Shown piece after piece: positions 18,787 through 27,975 of a stretch of DNA of 64,000 bases. The position numbers were made by a program, and so were the translations under genes. The notes under the pieces are model-generated. The model saw only the letters and a program-made list of their open reading frames with translations, made no database searches and was not told the DNA's origin. The stretch is from NCBI RefSeq assembly GCF_045788535.1, contig NZ_CP074074.1:1364001-1428000 (forward strand), in the 5' to 3' direction. This stretch comes from Allotamlana fucoidanivorans. Its GTDB lineage: Bacteria; Bacteroidota; Bacteroidia; Flavobacteriales; Flavobacteriaceae. The stretch's first letter is position 1. Every line of letters begins with the position of its first letter.

Positions 18787-19959
18787 ATGAAAAATTTATT
18801 TAATTATGTTATGATTATTGGGTTCATTCTTGTTGGATGTAATCCAAATCAAGATATTTATGATGAAATTGCTTTAAATGCAAAGCCTATTTCTGGTGAT
18901 GTTGCGTATACTTTAACTGAAGAAGATTATACCGAAGAATTAGAACTACGATTTCCAAATTTTGGTTCTGAAGATGAAGCTAAAGAGTTAATTCCAATTC
19001 TTCTAGAAGACAAATATCCTGCTTTAAAAGACGGATCAAGTGCATTCATTACCTATGCTTTATATTCACCTAAAAGAGAAGAGAGAAGTTTAATTAGATA
19101 TACAGTCTCTAATGAAGATTATGCTGCTCTTGGTCATACTTTTGGGAATTTTGATAGAGAGTCAGAAATTATAGAGTTCTTAGAATATAAATACCCTAAT
19201 CCAGAGGATAGAGTTTTAGTGTCTTTAACGTATGATTTTTATAATGGAAGTACAAATACATTAAATACAGGATACTTATTTATTAATGATACTTGGGAGG
19301 AAATGATTAGCTTTTCTGACGATGAGTATACCCTAATGGGAGAGCGTTTTCCAAACTTTTCAAATGAGGATGAAGCTACTTTAAAAACGGCTATTATTTT
19401 AAAAGATAAGTTAAAATTTGATGGTTATGAAGCAGGAGATATAGTGGGTACGATGTACAAACTATATACTACAGATGTAGATGACCTAGATGAAGATGGT
19501 AGAACGGATGACAGTACCACGTATAGTTATGTGAAGTATTTTATTTATGATGGTGAAAATTGGTCTGAATATAATGATGTTATCAATCAGGTATTACAAT
19601 TTGGATACGATGGCGAACAGGATGCTTGGGTACCAGATAATACCATAAAATATACTCTGGTTGATGAAGATATATCTTTTATTTCAAGTACTTTTATTGA
19701 TAAATATCCGGGACCAGCAGATAATGTAGGGTTTTTTGGAAGCTTTGATAGAAGATCGAGTAGTAGTAATTACTGGAATGATGATATGTTACTAGAAGCA
19801 TTTTCTGCTTTGTTAAACAAAAAACAACCTGAAGCTGAGGAAGGTCAAAAATATGTTTTAACTTATGTTGTTTATACTGGTGCGACAGGTACCGAGAGCA
19901 TGAGTTTAATTAAAGCAAAAAATGATTCAGGAGAATTAGTTTGGAAGGTAAATAAATAA
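18787..19959 (+). CDS. Lipoprotein with four tandem ~70-residue repeats, unknown function
   Basis: This is a 390-residue lipoprotein with lipobox LVGC at residues 16-19. The mature part carries about four degenerate repeats beginning near residues 38, 101, 173 and 287. Each repeat contains Y(T/S)L..EDY, an F-P-N-F-like turn, an acidic helix and a strand such as FITYALYS or VLTYVVYTG. The protein is rich in acidic and aromatic residues. I do not recognise a family. It starts 11 bases after the TonB receptor stop and ends at a terminator, so it is likely the receptor's surface partner, in the place a SusD would occupy, but it shows no SusD motifs. Confidence 0.75.
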   Translation: MKNLFNYVMIIGFILVGCNPNQDIYDEIALNAKPISGDVAYTLTEEDYTEELELRFPNFGSEDEAKELIPILLEDKYPALKDGSSAFITYALYSPKREERSLIRYTVSNEDYAALGHTFGNFDRESEIIEFLEYKYPNPEDRVLVSLTYDFYNGSTNTLNTGYLFINDTWEEMISFSDDEYTLMGERFPNFSNEDEATLKTAIILKDKLKFDGYEAGDIVGTMYKLYTTDVDDLDEDGRTDDSTTYSYVKYFIYDGENWSEYNDVINQVLQFGYDGEQDAWVPDNTIKYTLVDEDISFISSTFIDKYPGPADNVGFFGSFDRRSSSSNYWNDDMLLEAFSALLNKKQPEAEEGQKYVLTYVVYTGATGTESMSLIKAKNDSGELVWKVNK

Positions 19960-19980
19960 AAAAAGTGTTCAGCATATTTA

Positions 19981-20008
19981 AAACCACCTTGATAAGAGGT
20001 GGTTTTTT
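19981..20008 (+). terminator. Rho-independent terminator after the repeat lipoprotein
   Basis: The 9-bp perfect stem AAACCACCT/AGGTGGTTT has a 7-base loop and continues into a T run. Confidence 0.85.
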
Positions 20009-20029
20009 AAATTTCAATAAATTTATTAA

Positions 20030-21382
20030 ATGAAGTACTTTTTAGGTTTATTTAGTTTAATTTTTATTCTAGGGTGTAGTTCAGAAGGAAATGATTCAGT
20101 TCCCAAACCAGAACCTGATCCAAATGGTGTACCTATTGCTGTGGATGATACAGCAAACACTACAGAAAATGATGTAGTCGTTATAGGCGACTTACTTTCA
20201 AATGATACCGTATTGGATAACGCCCGGATTACAAGCTTTGATATAACAACAACCCAGGGCGGTACAATCACTGACAACAGAGATAATACCTATACGTATA
20301 CGCCGCCAGCTAATTTTGTAGGAGAAGATACATTTACGTATACCATTTGTGATAGGGACGAAAAACCCGATTGTTCAACAGCAACAGTGACTATCACCGT
20401 TACAGATGCAGGTAGCCCTTTAGCCGAAGATGATACTGTAAAAGTGCTTGAAAATAGCACCAAAGTGCTTACTATCCTATTGGATAACGACAATTTAATG
20501 GATGGTGCCATGTTATCAGAAGTTGATGGAACTTCTTCACAAGGAACCGTTGTGCGTAATGCTGATGGAACTATAAGCTATACAGCTAAGTCTGGATTTA
20601 CAGGTTCAGATACCTTTACCTATACTATTTGTGATAATGACACCCCAAATCCGTCCTGTGATACCGCTACGGTACATGTTACGGTGGTTACAGGACTAAG
20701 TTTTAATATTGCTGCCGAGGTGTCTGATTATTATAGTGGTGTTATTTTTTCTGAGGATGCAGATTTAATGTTTGAGGAATTAGAAGCCCTTACAAAAAAT
20801 AAGCATACCACCATTTTGTCTTACGGAGAGCGCCATAATTATTTGTATGATGCCGACAAAGATTTAAATAATGATGATAATGTTATCTTGATGTATACAG
20901 GTGAAAGTAGGTATTGGAAAGAATATACTTCTGGTACAAATGCTTATAGCCCGCAAACATTCAATACAGAACATATATACCCACAATCAAGATTATCTGC
21001 CAATGATGCGGTAACAGATTTACATCATTTAAGATCTTGTGATGCTAATGTAAATGAAGAGCGAAGTAATTATCCCTATGTAGATGGCTCTGGGAACAAT
21101 CAAAAAATTGGTGAGGTTTCCTGGTATCCTGGAGACGAATGGAAAGGTGACGTAGCAAGAATGGTTATGTATTTGAATATCAGATATGGTGAAACGTTTG
21201 TAAAAGTTGGAACGCTTGAATTATTCTTAAAATGGAATGTTGAAGACCCTGTATCTGACTTTGAAAAGCAACGTAATCAAGTTATTTTTGGTGCGCAAGG
21301 TAATAGAAACCCATTTATTGATAACCCTTATTTAGCAACATTAATTTGGGGCGGCAATACAGCTGAAAATACGTGGAAATAA
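20030..21382 (+). CDS. Lipoprotein with Ig-like repeats and endonuclease I domain
   Basis: This 450-residue lipoprotein has lipobox ILGC at residues 13-16, followed by a Pro/acidic linker. Two cadherin/Ig-like tandem modules follow (about 35-120 and 125-215), each with the pattern ANDDTA.T.EN, SNDT, G.I..N.DGT..YT and FTGSDTFTYTICD. The C-terminal part (about 225-450) is an endonuclease I domain of the EndA/NucM type, with NTEHIYPQSRL and DLHHLRSCDANVNEERSN carrying the His-Asn metal and catalytic residues. It is therefore a secreted, membrane-anchored DNA/RNA-degrading enzyme. It follows the TonB receptor and repeat lipoprotein and probably works in nucleic-acid scavenging, which is an inference. 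Confidence 0.88.
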   Translation: MKYFLGLFSLIFILGCSSEGNDSVPKPEPDPNGVPIAVDDTANTTENDVVVIGDLLSNDTVLDNARITSFDITTTQGGTITDNRDNTYTYTPPANFVGEDTFTYTICDRDEKPDCSTATVTITVTDAGSPLAEDDTVKVLENSTKVLTILLDNDNLMDGAMLSEVDGTSSQGTVVRNADGTISYTAKSGFTGSDTFTYTICDNDTPNPSCDTATVHVTVVTGLSFNIAAEVSDYYSGVIFSEDADLMFEELEALTKNKHTTILSYGERHNYLYDADKDLNNDDNVILMYTGESRYWKEYTSGTNAYSPQTFNTEHIYPQSRLSANDAVTDLHHLRSCDANVNEERSNYPYVDGSGNNQKIGEVSWYPGDEWKGDVARMVMYLNIRYGETFVKVGTLELFLKWNVEDPVSDFEKQRNQVIFGAQGNRNPFIDNPYLATLIWGGNTAENTWK

Positions 21383-21403
21383 TCTTAGGATAACAAAACA
21401 TAA

Positions 21404-21433
21404 CAGCCGCTTTTTTTTAAGGTGGCTTTTTTT
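21404..21433 (+). terminator. Terminator after the endonuclease I lipoprotein
   Basis: AGCCGCTTT pairs with AAGGTGGCT (two G-T wobbles) and is followed by seven T. It is less regular than the neighbouring terminators. Confidence 0.65.
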
Positions 21434-21447
21434 ATCTTTTTAATTAT

Positions 21448-21455
21448 TACATTTG
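21448..21455 (+). promoter_or_regulatory. Promoter -7 box TACATTTG before the 4-TM protein
   Basis: This exact TAnnTTTG match is 23 bases before the ATG at 21479. It supports that start rather than the open frame's upstream ATG at 21422, which lies inside the terminator. Confidence 0.6.
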
Positions 21456-21478
21456 TCAAGAATAAAAAAAGATGCTTC

Positions 21479-21919
21479 ATGTATAACATTGTAAAAACAC
21501 TTCACTCGTATTGGGCTTACTTCGTTTTAATCGTTTTAATTATTGCAACGTTTAATGCCATTATAAAAACATTTACAGATAAAGAATATGAAGCAAATGA
21601 TTTCAGAAAATCGTTATTTACCTTAATCGTTTCACACATTCAGTTACTTATTGGATTAGTGTTGTATGTGGTATCACCAAGATTACAATTATTTGGCGAA
21701 GTGGGTATGGGAGGTATCATGAAAGATGCTGTAAATAGACTGTATTTGGTTGAGCATCCTGTTATTAATATTCTGGCTGTAGCTTTGATTACTATTGGGT
21801 ACTCAAAACATAAAAAGAAGCTAACCTCAAATGCCAAACTAAAAACAATAGCTATATTTTATTCTATAGCCTTAGTTTTATTTTTATCAAGAATTCCTTG
21901 GAATACTTGGTTAGGCTAG
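21479..21919 (+). CDS. Four-helix integral membrane protein, cytochrome b-like, unknown function
   Basis: This 146-residue protein has four predicted membrane helices: about 10-28 (AYFVLIVLIIATFNAII), 45-65 (LIVSHIQLLIGLVLYVV), 85-103 and 120-137. Histidines lie in or near helices one to three (LHSYWAYF, VSHIQ, EHPVI), so haem binding is possible but unproven. The family is widespread in Flavobacteriia as a conserved single gene. The open frame begins at 21422, but the promoter box and the terminator overlap make 21479 (MYNIVKTLHSYW) the better start. The gene ends 3 bases before the convergent EEP gene. No functional link with the nutrient genes is evident. Confidence 0.75.
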   Translation: MYNIVKTLHSYWAYFVLIVLIIATFNAIIKTFTDKEYEANDFRKSLFTLIVSHIQLLIGLVLYVVSPRLQLFGEVGMGGIMKDAVNRLYLVEHPVINILAVALITIGYSKHKKKLTSNAKLKTIAIFYSIALVLFLSRIPWNTWLG

Positions 21920-21922
21920 GTA

Positions 21923-22972
21923 TTAGTCGCTCACCTTTTTTATCAAATGTATGTAAACGGGAAAGTGATCACTGTACCCGTTATTAAATCCGTTATCAGA
22001 AAAACTTCTTAATGGATAGCCTTTGTAACGCCCTTGATTGTCAATAAGGTAGTTTTTATTGTATATTCCCGATTTGAAGTATTGGAAAGAACTAAAATCT
22101 TTTTCAAGTAAGGGTTTGCTTATCATAATTTGGTCAAACAGGCTCCAAGCATCTCTGTAGGCGGTAGTGCCTAGTCCGATAGTATAAAGTTTATAAAATG
22201 GATTGTATAGATGTCTTATTTTTAGATTGTTGCGATTCTTTTTTGCATTGAGTATGTTTTTTATGCTTTTGTTATTGGGGTTGTCATTGAAATCGCCCAT
22301 AATAATCACTTTAGCATAAGGATCAATACTTTGAAGCGAATCCGTAAGGTGTCGAGTTAGTTTAGCGGCCGATATACGCCTTGGTTGGCTTTTAGTTTCT
22401 CCACCACGTCTCGATGGCCAATGATTCACTAAAAGATGTATCTTGTCACCATCTAATTGACCACTCACTAATAATTGATCTCTAGTATAAATTGGCTCTT
22501 GCTCATCATCATAAAGCTTAAGGGTATGATGACTAGAATGTGTTGGTGTGAAAATATGTTTTTTATATAATAAAGCTACATCAATACCTCTGGCATCTGG
22601 AGAATCAAAATGTATAATCCCATAGTTTTTATCCTTCAGAAAATCATTTGAAATTAAATCAATTAAAACATCTTTGTTTTCAATTTCGCAAACACCAATA
22701 ATGCTCGGGCTATTTTTAGTAAGCTCAAAGCCAATATCAGAAATCACTTTAGCCATATTACTTGTTTTCTTTTGATAGATTTTTGAACGATTTGATTCTA
22801 CCTCCATAATGGGGCTGTATTCATCAAATTTTCTGGGATCATTAATGGTGTCAAATAGGTTTTCAAGGTTGTAAAAGGCTATAGTATGAATAGAATAAGA
22901 ATGATTTTGCGCTTTTAAAACGGCTGAAATACAAAAGAAAATGAGAGCGAAATAAAATTTATAACTATACAT
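21923..22972 (-). CDS. Secreted endonuclease/exonuclease/phosphatase (EEP) family hydrolase
   Basis: The chosen ATG at 22972 (MYSYKFYFALIFFCISAVLKA-Q) gives a good signal peptide; a TTG 12 bases upstream is possible. The 349-residue protein shows the EEP fold: FYNLENLFD at the mature N-terminus, the metal glutamate in GVCEIENK, RGIDVALLY, NHWPSRRGG, the GDFNDNP loop and the terminal SDHFPVY with its catalytic His. EEP enzymes cleave phosphodiester or phosphomonoester bonds in nucleic acids or lipids. A paralogue without a signal peptide lies at 27976-28947, and both flank a TonB receptor operon. A role in breaking down DNA or organic phosphate outside the cytoplasm is inferred. Confidence 0.88.
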   Translation of the reverse strand: MYSYKFYFALIFFCISAVLKAQNHSYSIHTIAFYNLENLFDTINDPRKFDEYSPIMEVESNRSKIYQKKTSNMAKVISDIGFELTKNSPSIIGVCEIENKDVLIDLISNDFLKDKNYGIIHFDSPDARGIDVALLYKKHIFTPTHSSHHTLKLYDDEQEPIYTRDQLLVSGQLDGDKIHLLVNHWPSRRGGETKSQPRRISAAKLTRHLTDSLQSIDPYAKVIIMGDFNDNPNNKSIKNILNAKKNRNNLKIRHLYNPFYKLYTIGLGTTAYRDAWSLFDQIMISKPLLEKDFSSFQYFKSGIYNKNYLIDNQGRYKGYPLRSFSDNGFNNGYSDHFPVYIHLIKKVSD

Positions 22973-23013
22973 AAATAGAAACAATAGGGTGTTTTTGTCC
23001 TACAATACGCTAT

Positions 23014-23021
23014 CAAATGTA
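23014..23021 (-). promoter_or_regulatory. Promoter -7 box (TACATTTG on minus strand) for secreted EEP gene
   Basis: CAAATGTA on the plus strand reads TACATTTG on the minus strand, an exact consensus box 41 bases upstream of the ATG at 22972. Confidence 0.5.
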
Positions 23022-23042
23022 GTATATTATTTTAAATAAATT

Positions 23043-23050
23043 TAATTTTG
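23043..23050 (+). promoter_or_regulatory. Promoter -7 box TAATTTTG for the second TonB receptor
   Basis: This exact TAnnTTTG match is 45 bases upstream of the ATG at 23096. It stands back to back with the minus-strand box 22 bases away, making a compact divergent promoter pair. Confidence 0.5.
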
Positions 23051-23095
23051 TAATTAATAACTTACTTTTTATATTGTAGCTATCTAAATCTCAAT

Positions 23096-25897
23096 ATGAA
23101 GAAAGCCTTAGTCCTTTTATTTGTTACCCTAAGTTGTGTTAAGGTTGCGGCGCAACAAACGCTTATAAAAGGGAGTGTTTTAAATGCGGTGTCTTCAAAA
23201 CCTATCACAACTGTGGTTGTTGAATTGGAAGGTACCAACTTGAGCGTTACAACAAATGAACAAGGTCTGTTCGTTTTTGATATGCATGTACCCTTAGGAG
23301 AACAAGTAATTAAACTATCAAAACTTGGCTATGTAACAAAACGCTATCCTATTGTGGTAAATGAGGGAGAATTGGTCACCATTTTTGATATGATATTAGA
23401 TCCAGATAGGTCAAGTACTGATGATTTGTTTGTTATAACCCTATCTGATGATGAATTGAATGATGATACTAGTGGTGCAGATAATATGGCTGGGTTACTG
23501 GCATCATCTTTGGATGTTTTTCAGAGAACAGCAGCGTTTGAATTTAGCGCATCATTTTTTAGGATGAGAGGTTTAGACTCCAGAAATGCTTCGGTTTTAA
23601 TTAACGGCATTGAAATGAATAAAGGTTATAATGGACGACCGCAGTGGAGTAATTGGGGTGGGATTAATGATGTATTGCGCAACCAAGAATTAACCTTAGG
23701 GTTAGCACCATCAAATTACAATTTTGGCGGCGTTTTAGGCACCACAAATATTAATGTTAGGGCGTCTCAGGTAAAATCGGGAGGGGGCATAACCTATTCG
23801 TCTTCCAATAGAAGTTATACAAATCGAATTATGGCAACGTACGCTTCAGGATTACTAAAAAATAACTGGGCGTATACCATTTCCTTGGGCAGACGCTGGG
23901 GCAATGAAGGATATCAAGACGCTACCTCATACAGCTCAAACTCGTTTTTTACATCGGTTGAAAAGAAGTTAAGTGATCAGCATAGTTTGAATATAACAGC
24001 TATTTATACACCAAATAAACGAGGAAAGTCTTCCCCAAATACTCAGGAGGTGTATAATATAAAAGATATTAAATACAACGAATATTGGGGTTTGCAAAAT
24101 GGTGAAAAGCGTAATTCTAGAATTAAAGAGGTAAATGAGCCTGTGTTTATACTTAACCATAATTGGAATTTAAATAGTAAAACATCTTTAAATACTAATG
24201 TGGCTTATCAATTTGGAAGTTTAGGTAATAGCCGACTTGATTATAATGGAACCGATTTAGTTGATGGGATTCCACAGGGGGGTGGCTCAAATCCAAGTCC
24301 AGCCTACTATCAAAAACTACCAAGCTATTTTGAAAGAAATTATCCTGATAATTTAGAATATGCTTATTTGGCACTCAAGCTATTTCAAGCAAATGGTCAG
24401 ATTAATTGGGATACAATGTATAATGCCAATATTAATAATGCACAACAAGGAGGGAACGCCATATATGGGCTTTATGAAGATAGAGTTGATGATACGCAAC
24501 TAACTGTTAATTCCATTTTCAATAAAGATATTAATGCAAATATCAGAGTAAATGCTGGAGTTAATTACAAATCATTACTGTCTAAAAATTATGCCCATGT
24601 ATTAGATTTACTTGGTGCTTCAACCTATCTAGATATTGATACTTTTGCCAATACTATTGATGAAGCTCAAAACGATTTGCGTAACCCTAACCGATTGGTA
24701 ATGGTTGGTGACAAATTTAAATACCACTATAATATTACAGCCAATAGTTTTGATGGCTATGCACAAGGCTTATTTACCTATAGTAATGTAGATTTCTATC
24801 TTTCAGGAAGTATAAACCGTACACACTATCAAAGGGAAGGGCTGTATCAAAATGGGGGTTTTCCTAATAATTCGTTTGGTCGAGGTAAAAAACTGGCGTT
24901 CACAGGTTTTGGAGGCAAGGCAGGGCTAACTTATAAATGGACTGGCAAGCATGTATTCAATGTTAATTTAGGATATATAAATCGCGCGCCAACTATTCAA
25001 AACACCTATTCAAATGCTCGAGAAAACCATAATATAGTACCAAATATTACCACTGAAAATATTTCTTCTGTTGATGGAAGTTATATTTTCAGATCGCCTT
25101 TTGTTAAAGCTAAATTAACAGGGTATTTCACAAAAATTACCAATGCCAATGATATTGCATTTTATTTCGCTGATGGCGTGGGAGGTGACAATGCTATTTT
25201 TGTTCAAGAAATTTTACAGGGTATTGATAAAAAGTATTTTGGAGCCGAATTAGGAGTAGAGGCACAAGTTACCACAACCATAAAACTTAAAGGCGTTGCA
25301 GCCCTAGGTCAGTTTACTTATAATAATAACCCTAAATTATATTTAACAACAGAACCTAGTGATGACGCTGAAGCCGCTGGCTTTGTAAATGGAATCAAAG
25401 ATTTTCGAGAAACTAAGTTGAAAAATTATCGTTTGTCAAATGGTCCGCAAAATGCTTATGCTTTGGGTTTTGAGTATCGGGATCCTGAGTATTGGTGGTT
25501 TGGGGCTACTGTCAATTTTTTCACAAATACGTATTTAGATGTAAGCCCTTTGAAGCGGTCATCAAATTTTAATACTGATTTTGATGGCAATGTGTTTAAT
25601 GATTATGATGAAGATCTGGCAAAACAATTGTTACAACAAGAACGGTTTGATGATTATATGGTAGTGAATCTTGTTGGAGGGAAATCATGGAAAATAGGAA
25701 AGTATTATTTGGGCTTATTTGCAAGTATAAATAATGTACTTGATGAAGTATACAAAACAGGAGGTTTTGAACAAGGTAGAACGGCAAACTATAGAGAATT
25801 AAGAGACGATAAAGCTTTAACAACGCCGGTTTTTGGACCCAAATATTGGTACGGTAGAGGAACTACCTATTTCTTGAATCTTAATCTTAGGTTTTAA
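23096..25897 (+). CDS. TonB-dependent outer-membrane receptor with carboxypeptidase-like domain
   Basis: This intact 933-residue receptor has a signal peptide (KKALVLLFVTLSCVKVAA-Q). A carboxypeptidase-regulatory-like domain spans about 22-105 (IKGSVLNAVSSKPITTVVV). The plug (about 125-245) contains FFRMRGLDSRNASVLINGIE and NWGGINDV. A large barrel ends in FLNLNLRF. It imports a bulky ligand across the outer membrane using TonB/ExbBD energy; those genes are not in this window. It is followed after 4 bases by a DUF5689 lipoprotein, and the EEP enzyme is divergent, so receptor, surface lipoprotein and hydrolase form one locus. It is diverged from the broken receptor at 16187. The ligand is unknown; nucleic-acid breakdown products are a guess from context. 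Confidence 0.92.
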   Translation: MKKALVLLFVTLSCVKVAAQQTLIKGSVLNAVSSKPITTVVVELEGTNLSVTTNEQGLFVFDMHVPLGEQVIKLSKLGYVTKRYPIVVNEGELVTIFDMILDPDRSSTDDLFVITLSDDELNDDTSGADNMAGLLASSLDVFQRTAAFEFSASFFRMRGLDSRNASVLINGIEMNKGYNGRPQWSNWGGINDVLRNQELTLGLAPSNYNFGGVLGTTNINVRASQVKSGGGITYSSSNRSYTNRIMATYASGLLKNNWAYTISLGRRWGNEGYQDATSYSSNSFFTSVEKKLSDQHSLNITAIYTPNKRGKSSPNTQEVYNIKDIKYNEYWGLQNGEKRNSRIKEVNEPVFILNHNWNLNSKTSLNTNVAYQFGSLGNSRLDYNGTDLVDGIPQGGGSNPSPAYYQKLPSYFERNYPDNLEYAYLALKLFQANGQINWDTMYNANINNAQQGGNAIYGLYEDRVDDTQLTVNSIFNKDINANIRVNAGVNYKSLLSKNYAHVLDLLGASTYLDIDTFANTIDEAQNDLRNPNRLVMVGDKFKYHYNITANSFDGYAQGLFTYSNVDFYLSGSINRTHYQREGLYQNGGFPNNSFGRGKKLAFTGFGGKAGLTYKWTGKHVFNVNLGYINRAPTIQNTYSNARENHNIVPNITTENISSVDGSYIFRSPFVKAKLTGYFTKITNANDIAFYFADGVGGDNAIFVQEILQGIDKKYFGAELGVEAQVTTTIKLKGVAALGQFTYNNNPKLYLTTEPSDDAEAAGFVNGIKDFRETKLKNYRLSNGPQNAYALGFEYRDPEYWWFGATVNFFTNTYLDVSPLKRSSNFNTDFDGNVFNDYDEDLAKQLLQQERFDDYMVVNLVGGKSWKIGKYYLGLFASINNVLDEVYKTGGFEQGRTANYRELRDDKALTTPVFGPKYWYGRGTTYFLNLNLRF

Positions 25898-25901
25898 AAC
25901 T

Positions 25902-27347
25902 ATGATGCTTATGAAAACATTTACATTTCAAAAGGTAGCCATCCTCATTTTTATAATGTTGGTGTCCTGTGTTAAGACTGAAGACTATGAATTACCCGAC
26001 GTTTCCATCACAGAACCAGATATCCCAAAAGACAAGGTAACTACCTTCAAAACGCTTAAGTCTTTATATAATCAAGCCATTAATGATGGCAAAACTACTG
26101 TTGTACTTGATGCCGAAACCGATTTATATATTGAAGGTTACGTAGTGTCTTCAGATAAATCAGGTAACTTTTTTGAAGAGTTAATTATTCAAAATAAAGT
26201 AGACGGCAGCACATCAGATTCCGATCCAAGAATGGGCTTTAAAATAGATATTAATGCCAGTAGTTTGTCAGATATTTATCAGTTTGGTCAAAAAGTATAT
26301 GTTAAATTAAACGGACTAACTATTGGAGAATCAAATGGTGTGCTTACTATAGGAAAAGGCGATGGTATAAATGTAGGACAGATTCAAGCGGCCGAATTTA
26401 AACATATTATATTGAGAACAAACCATATAGTGAACATAGTGCCTAAAGTGTCTGCTATTGAAGATTTAACTGAGTGGGATGAAAACACACTCATTCAGTT
26501 ACATAAGATGCAGTTAAACCGATTTGAGTTAGGAGCTACTTTTGCAAGTGAATCATTTGACGAATTTGATGGTTTACGCCTGTTAGAATCTTGCGATTCA
26601 GGAACATCAATAATAATGCAAACAAGTACGTTTTCTGATTTTAAAGCCCTAACGGTGCCTCAAGGAAATGGGGCTATTACAGGAATTTTTAGTAGAGATT
26701 TTAGAGATAATTTCAACGTTTTAATTATTAATACATCTGAAGATGTGGTGTTTGATGATCCATCGCGCTGCGATCCTATAGAGTGGCCATGTGAACTAGG
26801 AGAATTGGTAGGTACAGGGAATCTGTTATATGAAGATTTTGAATCTCAAAAAAATAACAAACCCATAGTTATTGAGGGTTGGACTAATTACATGGAAGCG
26901 GGCTCACAAGCTTGGGAAGGCTATTCGTCAACATCTTCAAATGCGTCATTGGGGCGTTCAGCACGATTTCAATCGGCAAGCTCAGGAGATGTAAGCAACA
27001 TAGGCTGGCTCATTACTCCGCCCATACATCTTGATAATCAGGAAGGCGAAACACTACGTTTTAAAACGTCAAATAGTTTGGCAGATAGTAGTTTTATGGA
27101 AGTATTGTATTCATCAGATTGGGATGGTGCCGAAGCAACCATCACAAACGCAACCTGGGGAGTGTTTTCTGCTGCTTATGTTGTGAAGGATACTGATTCT
27201 TTTGCGCCTTGGTTTGATTCTGGTATTGTTGATTTATCCTGTGAGACAGGAACCGTTTACATTGCATTTAAATTTACAGGTGGTGGGCAAGCATCTTTTG
27301 ATGGGGTTTATGAGCTTGATGAGATTAGTATTGATTTTATAGAGTAG
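25902..27347 (+). CDS. DUF5689 lipoprotein with C-terminal jelly-roll-like domain
   Basis: This 481-residue lipoprotein has lipobox LVSC just before KTEDYELP. Residues about 45-290 match DUF5689: TFKTLKSLY near the start, IEGYVVSSDKSGNFFEELIIQ, and a central strand block with GQKVYVKLNGLTIG, an OB-like arrangement. Residues about 300-481 resemble a choice-of-anchor J/MAM-like jelly roll (LLYEDFES, WTNYMEAGSQAWEGY, GWLITPPI), commonly used for binding. Start ATG at 25902 or 25911 is possible. It lies 4 bases after the TonB receptor and is most likely its surface partner. DUF5689 proteins commonly accompany receptors and secreted nucleases or phosphatases; the ligand is not shown. Confidence 0.85.
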   Translation: MMLMKTFTFQKVAILIFIMLVSCVKTEDYELPDVSITEPDIPKDKVTTFKTLKSLYNQAINDGKTTVVLDAETDLYIEGYVVSSDKSGNFFEELIIQNKVDGSTSDSDPRMGFKIDINASSLSDIYQFGQKVYVKLNGLTIGESNGVLTIGKGDGINVGQIQAAEFKHIILRTNHIVNIVPKVSAIEDLTEWDENTLIQLHKMQLNRFELGATFASESFDEFDGLRLLESCDSGTSIIMQTSTFSDFKALTVPQGNGAITGIFSRDFRDNFNVLIINTSEDVVFDDPSRCDPIEWPCELGELVGTGNLLYEDFESQKNNKPIVIEGWTNYMEAGSQAWEGYSSTSSNASLGRSARFQSASSGDVSNIGWLITPPIHLDNQEGETLRFKTSNSLADSSFMEVLYSSDWDGAEATITNATWGVFSAAYVVKDTDSFAPWFDSGIVDLSCETGTVYIAFKFTGGGQASFDGVYELDEISIDFIE

Positions 27348-27405
27348 AATATATTATTCTGAGGCAATTCTGTAATAAATCCGTTGGAGTTATTATTTTA
27401 GCCAA

Positions 27406-27783
27406 ATGACAACTTTTGATATGTTATTCTTTCATGTTTTTCAGTATTATAAAAACAAGAAAGTAAGAAAAGCAGATGCCATAGCAACATGTTATTTAAC
27501 GTTTTTACAATGTGCGTTGCTTTTGCTTTTAGGCGTATTTTTTTCAAAATTTTTCAAGCAAATGCATGTAGAGACTATGTCTTCAAGTAAGGCCTGGACG
27601 TTATACGTAATTGCTGTAGTTTTTATTTATTTTAAGAATTGGATGCAATACGGTGGTAGAAAACGAAAGGTTAGAAATGCAAACATACTTAAAAACAAAA
27701 GGTTAAATTATAGTATTTGGTTAATATGGTTTGTACCCTTTAGTCTACTCGCCTTATCCTATATATTGTACCAAGCCTTTTAA
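27406..27783 (+). CDS. Small membrane protein of unknown function
   Basis: This is a 125-residue protein with three predicted membrane helices: about 28-48 (TCYLTFLQCALLLLLGVFFS), 63-78 (LYVIAVVFIYF) and 103-122 (LIWFVPFSLLALSYILY). A basic loop (GGRKRKVRNANILKNKR) lies between helices two and three. I do not recognise the family. It is 58 bases downstream of the DUF5689 gene and may be read through from that operon or transcribed alone; no exact promoter box was seen. No partner is apparent. Confidence 0.65.
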   Translation: MTTFDMLFFHVFQYYKNKKVRKADAIATCYLTFLQCALLLLLGVFFSKFFKQMHVETMSSSKAWTLYVIAVVFIYFKNWMQYGGRKRKVRNANILKNKRLNYSIWLIWFVPFSLLALSYILYQAF

Positions 27784-27907
27784 TAATTAGCATGATATGA
27801 GCATCCAGTATTCATGGCACAAGCTGTATTGAATGAAAAGAATATATGCTTTTTTGAAAACACCTTACAAGCAAGTAGATAAGTATTAAAATTCGTGATT
27901 TTCAATG

Positions 27908-27933
27908 AGGGCTCGACTCCGTTCAACCTGAAA
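27908..27933 (-). repeat. Degenerate dispersed intergenic repeat, copy 1
   Basis: Read on the minus strand, this 26-base segment begins TTTCAGGTTGAACGGAGTCG. It agrees at 19 of 26 positions with the segment at 46409-46434. It resembles the GGTTGAGCGCAGTCGA-type intergenic repeats known from many Flavobacteriia. It sits between two convergent genes. Confidence 0.45.
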
Positions 27934-27975
27934 CATGGCAAAAAAATTATGTCGCGTTAAGTATATTGTCGTTGT

